Part shown: piece after piece, positions 32,391-38,985 of the stretch
Numbering within the stretch: position 1 is the first letter of the stretch
Layout of the letters: each line of letters opens with the position of its first letter
From: Alphaproteobacteria bacterium
Lineage (GTDB): Bacteria; Pseudomonadota; Alphaproteobacteria; Rhodobacterales; Rhodobacteraceae
Direction of reading: 5' to 3'
Assembly (NCBI GenBank): GCA_003697125.1
Contig: RFGB01000037.1
Location: 1 to 38,985, forward strand
DNA length: 38,985 bases
Notes under the pieces: generated by a model
What the model was told of the DNA's origin: nothing
Databases searched by the model: none
Seen by the model: the letters and a program-made list of their open reading frames with translations, nothing else
Made by a program: the position numbers and the translations under genes

Positions 32391-32951
32391 ATGATCCGCC
32401 TGATCCGTCCGGCCGCGATGCTTCTGGGCCTGTGCGCGGCGCTGGCCCCGGTGGGCGGGCTTGCCGGCTGCCCGCCCGCCGCCGACCGCGGGGCGGAACG
32501 GGCGGAGCTTCTGGCCGGGCTTGCCGCCGCGCCCGACGAGGAATCGGCCCGGGCGCTGGCCGACCGGCTGTGGCGGCTGTGGACCACCGCGCCCGATCCC
32601 CTCTCGCAGGAATGGCTCGACGAGGGCATGGACCGCATCCGCATGGCGGATTATGCGATGGCCGAGCGGATCCTGACCGAGCTGATCGCTTGGTGTCCCG
32701 GTTTCGCCGAAGCCTGGAACCAGCGCGCCTTTGCCCGCTTCCTGAAGGGCGACATGGAAGGGTCGCTGGCCGATATCGCGCGAACGCTGGCGCTGGAGCC
32801 GGCGCATTTCGGGGCGCTGTCGGGCAGGTTCCACGTGCTGATGGCGCTGGGTCGGCCGGCCGAGGCGCGCGCGGCGCTGCGCGCGGCGCTGGGCATCCAT
32901 CCCTGGCTGGTCGAACGCCATCTGCTCGCCCCGCCGGGGCGCGAGCTGTAA
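32391..32951 (+). CDS. TPR-like putative lipoprotein
   Basis: 186 aa; N-terminal hydrophobic segment with lipobox-like LAGC; TPR-like AFARFLKGDMEGSLADIARTLALEPAHFGALSGRFHVLMALGRPAEARAALRAAL. Confidence 0.8.
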   Translation: MIRLIRPAAMLLGLCAALAPVGGLAGCPPAADRGAERAELLAGLAAAPDEESARALADRLWRLWTTAPDPLSQEWLDEGMDRIRMADYAMAERILTELIAWCPGFAEAWNQRAFARFLKGDMEGSLADIARTLALEPAHFGALSGRFHVLMALGRPAEARAALRAALGIHPWLVERHLLAPPGREL

Positions 32952-32958
32952 GCGCCCC
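32936..32958. terminator. Hairpin with a stop codon in its loop at a convergent gene end
   Basis: GGGGCGC-GAGCTGTAA-GCGCCCC; loop contains the TAA stop of 32391..32951. Confidence 0.5.
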
Positions 32959-33420
32959 TCAGCCGGCGAGACCGGCCAGCGTCTCGGCCAGCGCGCGGGT
33001 GTCGGCAAGCGTGCGGCGCAGGCTGTCCAGCCGTGCCGCCGGGTCGGGATCCTCGGCGCGGGCGGTGGTCACCGCCTCGACCCGGGCGGCCAGCTCGGGC
33101 GGGATCGGGCGGCCCTTGCGCTCGATCTCGTAGCGCAGCCGCAGCAGATCGCGCCGCGCATCGGCAAGCTCGCGGTCCAGCCGGGCGATCTCGGCCTCGA
33201 CGCGCGCGGTCTCCTCGGCCAGGGCGGCCTTCTCGCCCTCCAGCCTGCCGGTCTCCTCGCGCCCGGCGCTCACCCGCGCCTCGCGCTCGGCGATGCGCTT
33301 CTCGTAGGTGCCGTCCGAGATGTTCTTCAGCCCCGAGACGAAGCCGCCATCGCCCGGCCGTTCCGAGGTGGCGCAGGCGGCCAGAAGCAGGCCGACGATC
33401 GCGCATGCACGCATGGTCAC
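32959..33420 (-). CDS. Coiled-coil putative lipoprotein
   Basis: 153 aa from GTG (ATG 33414 is an alternative); M(TM)RACAIVGLLLAACATSERP lipobox LAAC; Glu/Arg-rich heptads; GTGA overlap with the upstream gene's stop. Confidence 0.8.
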   Translation of the reverse strand: MTMRACAIVGLLLAACATSERPGDGGFVSGLKNISDGTYEKRIAEREARVSAGREETGRLEGEKAALAEETARVEAEIARLDRELADARRDLLRLRYEIERKGRPIPPELAARVEAVTTARAEDPDPAARLDSLRRTLADTRALAETLAGLAG

Positions 33421-34085
33421 AGCTCCCGCGCCAGAAGTTCGGCGATCTCGCGCATCGCCCCGATGCGCGCGCGCAGGCGCTCCAGCCCGGGATCCAGCGG
33501 CGCGGTATCGCCGGCCGAGGCCTCGACCACCAGCAGCGTGCGCGCCTCGCCGAAGAACGCCTCGCGGCGGCTGGCGGCCTCGATCGCGCCCTCCATCTCG
33601 GCAAGGCTGCGCCGGGTGCGCGCGCGCTGGCGCTCCAGCGCCGCGGCATCGCGCCGCGCGGCGGCCAGGGCGGCGCGGCGCTCCTCCAGCACCTTCTGCA
33701 TGTCGGCGATGGTGGCGGTCAGCGCGGCGTTGGTCGCCTCGATGTCGCGCGCCACCGCCTCCAGGACCTCCTCGCGCGTGGCATATTCCCGTTGCAGCTG
33801 GGCGACATAGGCCCCCGCCCCGGCGCCCAGCAGCCGGCCGATCTGGGCGCCGCGGAAGGCGCCTTCGGTTCCGCCCAGAAGCCCGCCCACCACCGCGCCC
33901 AGCCCGAAGCCGGCCAGCGCGCCCTCGCCCACGGTCGCCTGCAGCGCCTCGGACTTCTCGCGCATCGCCCGCTCGGCCTCGGTGTCGGGCTCCCAGGTCA
34001 GGAAGCCGCCCTGGGTGCAGCCGCCGGCAAGCCCGGCCGCGATCAGCAGGGCAGTCAGGCGCCTGGCAGGAAGTCGGACAGCCAT
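33417..34085 (-). CDS. Glycine-zipper / coiled-coil putative lipoprotein
   Basis: 222 aa; LLIAAGLAGGCTQGG lipobox; GEGALAGFGLGAVVGGLLGGTEGAFRGAQIGRLLGAGAGAY glycine zipper; long coiled coil. Confidence 0.85.
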   Translation of the reverse strand: MAVRLPARRLTALLIAAGLAGGCTQGGFLTWEPDTEAERAMREKSEALQATVGEGALAGFGLGAVVGGLLGGTEGAFRGAQIGRLLGAGAGAYVAQLQREYATREEVLEAVARDIEATNAALTATIADMQKVLEERRAALAAARRDAAALERQRARTRRSLAEMEGAIEAASRREAFFGEARTLLVVEASAGDTAPLDPGLERLRARIGAMREIAELLAREL

Positions 34086-35671
34086 GTCAGGGTTCCTCTC
34101 GTGCCGTCATTGGCGGCCATCCGCACATGCTTCAGATACAGGCGGATGTCGCGTTCGGCCTCCTCGCCGAGGCCGGAAAGCCCGCGCGCGGCCTGATCGT
34201 CGATCCCCAGAAGGGCGGGGGTCATCAGCGCGTCGAAATGCCGGCCGGCGGTCTCGATCAGCTCGGCGTAATATTCGCGCGACTGGTCCAGCCGGGCCAG
34301 GACCTTGAACTGCGCGGCCTCGATGGCCTGAAGATCGGCCCGGGCCGGATCCAGCATGGCGCGCGCCCGGGGATCCTTCGCCGCCATGGCCTCGATCTCG
34401 GCATAGGTGGCGCGGGCGACCTCCAGCGCCTTGTCGATGCTGGCCAGGGCGACGATGTCCGTGCGGATGCGCTGGCCGAGCCGGGTGCCGAGGAAGACGT
34501 TGACGCGGGCCGCCTCGAGATAGAGCTGCCGCCCGTCGAAAGCGGCGGGGTCGCCGGACTGTGCGACATAGGCCTCGAGCCCGCGCTTGAGCTGCGCCTC
34601 TCCCGGCAGGCCGGGAAGTCGGGGCAGATAGCCCAGGGTCTGCAAGGCGGCATAGAGGCGGGCGTGGTCCTGCGCGGCGACGAATGCGGCGGCGTCGAAG
34701 CCCTGCGGCGGGCGGGGCCCGGCGGGCTCGCGCGCGAACCGGGCCAGCCTGCGTTCGGCGAAGTCGCGAAACAGCCCGTCGGGGAACTCCTCCAGATAGG
34801 CGCGATAGGGCCCGGGCTCCAGCGAACCCGACACCTCGCGCCAGCGGGCGACGTCGCGGTCGATCAGCGCGGCGAGGTTCTGCGGCGTGGGCTGGGTGTT
34901 CAGGTAATGCTCGCCCAGAACCGATTCCTCGACCCAGGGCACCTGCTGGCCGCCGGTCTTCAGCACCACCTGCTGGCGCACGCGGCCGAACATCAGCCGG
35001 ATCTCCAGCCCCGGGGTGGCGATGTGCTGCAGGAGCGCGGCGGTGAACACGCTGTTGTCGCCCGCCCCGTCATAGGCCACCGCGCCGGGATCGGTGGCAT
35101 AGGCGATCAGCAGGCCCGCCCCGCCCGAGCTGCGCCTGAGGCCGGGGCCATCGACGAAGCCGGCGCCCGCCCGGGTCAGCGGATTGTCGCGGCAGGCGTC
35201 GAGGATGATCACCCCCAGCTCGGGCCGGGCGGAACGGATCGCCGCCTGAACCTCGGACAGCGTCACCGCCGCGGCCTCGACCGCGCTGCGGCTCAGCTCG
35301 GCCAGGTCGCTGCCCAGCAGATAGTTCTCGCCCCCCGCCTGAACGCCATGGCCGGCATAGAAGAACAGCGCGATCTCGGCCCGGTCGGCCGCGGCGCGGA
35401 ACGCCTCCAGCGCCGCGCGCATGCCGGCGGCGTCGCGATCCTCGGCCCGGATCACCCGGAAGCCCAGACCGCCCAGCGCGGCGTCGAGCGCGCGGACATC
35501 GTTGACCGGATTCTTCAGCTGGAACTGGCTGTTGCGGTAATTCGCATTGCCGATCAGCAGCGCCACCCGCCCCGCCGCCTGGGCCGATGCCGCCAGCGCC
35601 AGGGCCACCAGCAGCGCCGCCAGCGCAAGGCCGGCAATGCGACGCGGCTGCTGGCGGGGGGCGGGGCGCAT
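34055..35671 (-). CDS. Exported caspase-like (peptidase C14) protein with long C-terminal helical region
   Basis: 538 aa; signal peptide ...LALAALLVALALAASAQAAG; RVALLIGNANY, FFYAGHGVQ (His), VIILDACRDNP (Cys). Confidence 0.92.
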   Translation of the reverse strand: MRPAPRQQPRRIAGLALAALLVALALAASAQAAGRVALLIGNANYRNSQFQLKNPVNDVRALDAALGGLGFRVIRAEDRDAAGMRAALEAFRAAADRAEIALFFYAGHGVQAGGENYLLGSDLAELSRSAVEAAAVTLSEVQAAIRSARPELGVIILDACRDNPLTRAGAGFVDGPGLRRSSGGAGLLIAYATDPGAVAYDGAGDNSVFTAALLQHIATPGLEIRLMFGRVRQQVVLKTGGQQVPWVEESVLGEHYLNTQPTPQNLAALIDRDVARWREVSGSLEPGPYRAYLEEFPDGLFRDFAERRLARFAREPAGPRPPQGFDAAAFVAAQDHARLYAALQTLGYLPRLPGLPGEAQLKRGLEAYVAQSGDPAAFDGRQLYLEAARVNVFLGTRLGQRIRTDIVALASIDKALEVARATYAEIEAMAAKDPRARAMLDPARADLQAIEAAQFKVLARLDQSREYYAELIETAGRHFDALMTPALLGIDDQAARGLSGLGEEAERDIRLYLKHVRMAANDGTRGTLTWLSDFLPGA

Positions 35672-36954
35672 CAGAACCGGTAGCCGAAATTCACCCGCAG
35701 GCCCTGATAATCCGAGCCCGAGGCGAAGGTGTAGGTGAGGCCGAGGCGGACCGAATCCCAGGTGAAGCCGTTGACCGAGTTCACCGTCCCGAACGAGATG
35801 GCGATGTCGGTGACGTTCTCGGCATAGAGATCGCTGCCGAAATAGCGTGTGTTGACGACCGAGGCTTCCCAGGTCGTGCCCTGCCCGAACAGCTTGAAGT
35901 CGAGCGGTCCGGACACAGCGATCCCGTTGCGCAGCACGACATTGTGCAGGTCGTAGTCGAAGCGGCTGCCGTCATAGCTGATCGGGAAGGTCTGGATATA
36001 GGCGACCGAATTGCCGATGGCGAAGTTCAGCTCGCCCGCGGTGAAGCGGTAATTCGAGGTGAGCGACACCGCCCCCAGCCCCGCCACCGTGCCCAGGTCG
36101 AACGACCCGACCAGCCCGCCCCGGATCGCCGGCGTCAGCGTCCAGTTGTCATAGAGCGGCAGCCGCACCCCCAGCCCCAGCGATCCGGAATAGGAATCCG
36201 CCCCCTCGAGGCGCACATAGGTGAAGGGTGCATCCACGATCACCGCATAGCGCGGATCGTCCAGCGGCATGGCATAGTTCAGCGGCAGGTCATAGACCTC
36301 GGCGTCGCGCCCCGCGGCCGAGAAGCGCCCGAAGCGGGCATTGATCGCGAAGCTGGCGCGGCTGCGGTCATAGCCGTCGCTGGCCGAGGCAACCTGGCTC
36401 GGCTCGGGCCCCACCGTGGTGCCCATGATGAAGTCGGCCTCGACCATCTTCGACATCAGGCTGTTCGGCGACCCGGCCACCGGGTCGAAGGGGGTGATGC
36501 GCACCGCCTCGCGCAACAGGCGCGTCGCCAGCGCATCCTCGTTGCGGCGCAGGAAGCGCTCCAGCGCATCCTCGTTCTGGGCGCGGGTGGCGTCGGGGGC
36601 GTCGAAGACCTCGACGAAGTCGATCGACGGGATGATGAACTCCACCCGCGACCCGGCGGTGGGATAGCTGACCACCGCATCGACGCCGCGGAAATTGACA
36701 TCGACCCGGGCCACCGATTTCGGGGTATAGGCGGGGTTGATCCGCTCATAGCCCGACCGGCGCAGGCTGTCGATCAGCGCATCGACATCGGGGAACCGGT
36801 CCGACCCGGTGATCGCCTCGTCATCCGTGAATACCGTGACCGTGGTGGTCAGAAGCCCGTCCGCGGCGCTGGCCGGGGACATCGCGAGGGCCGGAGCCAG
36901 CCCTGCCGCGGCCAGTGCGGCCCGCAGCCTGCGCAGAGGCGACCTTGTGAGCAT
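35671..36954 (-). CDS. Predicted outer-membrane beta-barrel protein
   Basis: 427 aa; signal peptide MLTRSPLRRLRAALAAAGLAPALAMSPASAAD; alternating aromatic beta-strands in the C-terminal half; terminal ...QGLRVNFGYRF. Confidence 0.85.
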   Translation of the reverse strand: MLTRSPLRRLRAALAAAGLAPALAMSPASAADGLLTTTVTVFTDDEAITGSDRFPDVDALIDSLRRSGYERINPAYTPKSVARVDVNFRGVDAVVSYPTAGSRVEFIIPSIDFVEVFDAPDATRAQNEDALERFLRRNEDALATRLLREAVRITPFDPVAGSPNSLMSKMVEADFIMGTTVGPEPSQVASASDGYDRSRASFAINARFGRFSAAGRDAEVYDLPLNYAMPLDDPRYAVIVDAPFTYVRLEGADSYSGSLGLGVRLPLYDNWTLTPAIRGGLVGSFDLGTVAGLGAVSLTSNYRFTAGELNFAIGNSVAYIQTFPISYDGSRFDYDLHNVVLRNGIAVSGPLDFKLFGQGTTWEASVVNTRYFGSDLYAENVTDIAISFGTVNSVNGFTWDSVRLGLTYTFASGSDYQGLRVNFGYRF

Positions 36955-37058
36955 CGGCCCTCCCAACCCGCAGCGTTTCCTGCCTGTCCTGCCCCTGCGA
37001 CGATCAGGCATATCGCCCCGAAACGCAAGCCTTTCGCGCCGGCGCTTCGGCCCGCGGA

Positions 37059-37868
37059 TCAGATCTGCCCCAGCCGGCGCCACTGCTCCAGCTTCTCCCG
37101 GCTCACCTCGAAATGCATCGAATCCTCGCGCGCGAAGCCCGCCCCCCAGTACCAGCCCTCCTTCTGGAAGAAGTCGGCCAGGAGCGTCAGCCCCAGCTGG
37201 GTCTTGCCGTCGCCCAGCGTGTCCAGCACCCCGTCGATGTTGAGGTCCACCGCCAGCCCGTAGGCATGGGCCGAGGCGGAATCGTGGCTGCCGCGCACCT
37301 TGCGCACGCACAGCGATCCCGAACCCTGGATGCGGGCATAGAGCGCGGGCTCGTAGACCTGGACATTGCGGAACACCTGCCTTAGCGAGGCGATGGCCGG
37401 GCGCAGCATGTGCACTTTGATCGGCCCGACATCCTCCAGCGACAGGAGCTCGAGAAGCTTCGGGTTGGTCATCGGCTGGCATTCGTCGGTCAGATCCTCG
37501 CGCGGCAGGCCGAGCAGCTCCTCGAGAAACTCCGCCGAGGCGTGGGTGAGACCCGCATTGACCGAGCGGCGGCCGGCGATCAGCACCACCTTGGCGAAGC
37601 TGTCCGCAAGGCTGTCGGTCGCGGCCGGCGGGTCGGGCTGATCCTGGCGCATGGCCGGCGCCGGTCCGTCCCGGGCCAGCCGCGCCTCCAGCCCGGCCAC
37701 CCGCGCGGCCAGGCTGTCGACCTCGGCCTGAAGCCGCGCAAGCTCGGCGGCGCTGGCCGGCGGCTCGGCCGGCGCGGCGGGGCGCAGCGACCGCGCGGCC
37801 AGATACCAGCCCAGCGGCGCGGTCAGCGCCGCCACCGCCACCAGCGCGATCAGGATGCCCTGCCGCAT
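37059..37868 (-). CDS. Membrane-anchored M15-like (D-Ala-D-Ala carboxypeptidase / LAS-type) peptidase
   Basis: 269 aa; N-terminal TM then coiled coil; SASAHAYGLAVDLNIDG and WYWGAGFAREDSMHFEVS match HxxxxAxD ... ExxHxE/S-type zinc motifs. Confidence 0.82.
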   Translation of the reverse strand: MRQGILIALVAVAALTAPLGWYLAARSLRPAAPAEPPASAAELARLQAEVDSLAARVAGLEARLARDGPAPAMRQDQPDPPAATDSLADSFAKVVLIAGRRSVNAGLTHASAEFLEELLGLPREDLTDECQPMTNPKLLELLSLEDVGPIKVHMLRPAIASLRQVFRNVQVYEPALYARIQGSGSLCVRKVRGSHDSASAHAYGLAVDLNIDGVLDTLGDGKTQLGLTLLADFFQKEGWYWGAGFAREDSMHFEVSREKLEQWRRLGQI

Positions 37869-38087
37869 GCGCGCTTCCCGTTCCGGACCTGCCGCATGGC
37901 CATGGGCCCGAGCCTAGCCCGGACGCCGGGGCGCTGTCGAGCGGTTCCGCCCGCCGCCCGGCCACGGCCGGGACGGGGTGCGAAGACGGCTTCCGCTGGC
38001 GCGCGACCTGCTGCTATCCTCGCCGCCGCGAACGGGGCGGGGCCGGACCGGGCGCGGGCTCACGCGCGGCAAAGCGGGAGGACGGCA

Positions 38088-38985
38088 TTGGCGGCAGATC
38101 AACCGGGGGGCACCCTCAGGCCCGGCGAGATTCTCAACAACACCTATGTCATCGAGGAGCTGGTCGCGGTGGGCGGCACCGGCGAGGTCTACCGCGCGCG
38201 CAACCGCGCCTCGGACCGCGAGATCGCGGTGAAGATCCTGCGGCGGGAATTTGCCGGCAACGAGACCTTCCTCGACCTGATGCGGCGCGAGGCCTCGGTC
38301 CTGCACGAGGTGCAGGACGACGCGGTGGTGCGCTACTACGACATCCTGCAATCCGATGCCCATGGCGGCTTCGTGTTCCTGGTGATGGAATTCATCCGCG
38401 GCGAGTCGCTGGCCGAGCGGATGCGCCGCGGCCCGCTGGACGAGGAGACCTGCCTGACCATCGCCCGGCGCATCGCCCGCGGGCTGAAGGCCAGCCATGA
38501 CAAGAAGGCCTATCACCGCGACCTTTCGCCCGACAACGTGATCTTGCGCAATGGCGACCCGGCGCAGGCGGTGCTGATCGATTTCGGCATCGCCAAGGAT
38601 GTCAGCGAGGATGCGCGCACCGTGATCGGCGGCGGATTCGCCGGCAAGTATCAGTATGCCGCGCCCGAGCAGCTGGACGGCCGGGCCGACGGACGCTCGG
38701 ACCTCTACGCCCTGGGCATGACCCTGATCGGGGCGTTCCGCGGCCGGGCGCCCCATGCGGGGGCCAGCTATCTCGACATCATCCGCGCCAAGGCCGAGAA
38801 GCCCGACATCGCCGACCTTCCCGACCGGCTGCGCGCGCTGGTCGACCGGCTGGTGGAACCCGACCCCGACCGCCGCCTGCAGACGCCTGCCGAGGTGCTG
38901 GCCTTCCTCGACAGCATCGCCGGCGGCGCCGCCCCGCCCGGCCCGCCGCCGCCCGCGCAGCGGCGGACCGCCGCGCCCGGTCCCG
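38088..38985 (+). CDS. Serine/threonine protein kinase, 3' end outside window
   Basis: Read by hand from TTG 38088 (SD GGGAGGA): LAADQPGGTLRPGEILNNTYVIEELVAVGGTGEVYRARNRASDREIAVKILRREF...VMEFIRGESLAERM...HRDLSPDNVILRNGD...LIDFGIAKDVS...YAAPEQLDGRADGRSDLYALGMTLIGAFRG; then a Pro-rich segment at the window edge. Confidence 0.9.
   Translation, partial: MAADQPGGTLRPGEILNNTYVIEELVAVGGTGEVYRARNRASDREIAVKILRREFAGNETFLDLMRREASVLHEVQDDAVVRYYDILQSDAHGGFVFLVMEFIRGESLAERMRRGPLDEETCLTIARRIARGLKASHDKKAYHRDLSPDNVILRNGDPAQAVLIDFGIAKDVSEDARTVIGGGFAGKYQYAAPEQLDGRADGRSDLYALGMTLIGAFRGRAPHAGASYLDIIRAKAEKPDIADLPDRLRALVDRLVEPDPDRRLQTPAEVLAFLDSIAGGAAPPGPPPPAQRRTAAPGP

Noticed and set aside
32391-32951. TPR lipoprotein as part of the caspase locus
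   Set aside because: On the opposite strand and convergent with it; physical proximity only, so it is not included in the proposed operon.
35587-37263. 558-aa plus-strand ORF across the beta-barrel gene
   Set aside because: Antisense of a gene with a signal peptide and C-terminal barrel signature; no motifs of its own.

Overview
GC-rich window with gene content and order typical of alphaproteobacteria, probably Rhodobacterales (lineage inferred, not searched). From left to right: (1) a TCA-cycle operon mdh-sucC-[small secreted ORF]-sucD-sucA-sucB-lpd, followed by a medium-chain/ACSM-like acyl-CoA synthetase; (2) on the minus strand, pyrC translationally coupled to a second acyl-CoA synthetase, and a 1716-aa putative secreted repeat protein (CBM-like N-terminus, cadherin/VCBS-like repeats, C-terminal VWA domain); (3) an alpha/beta hydrolase, and a polytopic membrane protein with a P-loop coupled to a 5'-nucleotidase/CpdB-like phosphoesterase; (4) efp, an inositol-monophosphatase-family gene, ygfZ, and a DUF2064-like gene; (5) a very divergent glucose-6-phosphate-isomerase-like protein without the usual catalytic motifs, opposite a MaoC / ACAD10-11-like dehydrogenase / truncated EVE-like ORF / APH-like kinase cluster that resembles a split ACAD10/11 4-hydroxyacyl-CoA pathway; (6) an envelope locus: a Ser/Thr kinase (open at the right edge, TTG start, absent from the supplied ORF track) divergent from an M15-like peptidase, an outer-membrane beta-barrel, an exported caspase-like (C14) protease and two coiled-coil lipoproteins with overlapping reading frames. 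Locus (6) is the best candidate for an undescribed system; the Pgi-like pseudoenzyme and the membrane NTPase/phosphoesterase pair come next. No tRNA, rRNA, CRISPR array or transposase was recognised. All family calls were made by eye from motifs and were not verified by any search.
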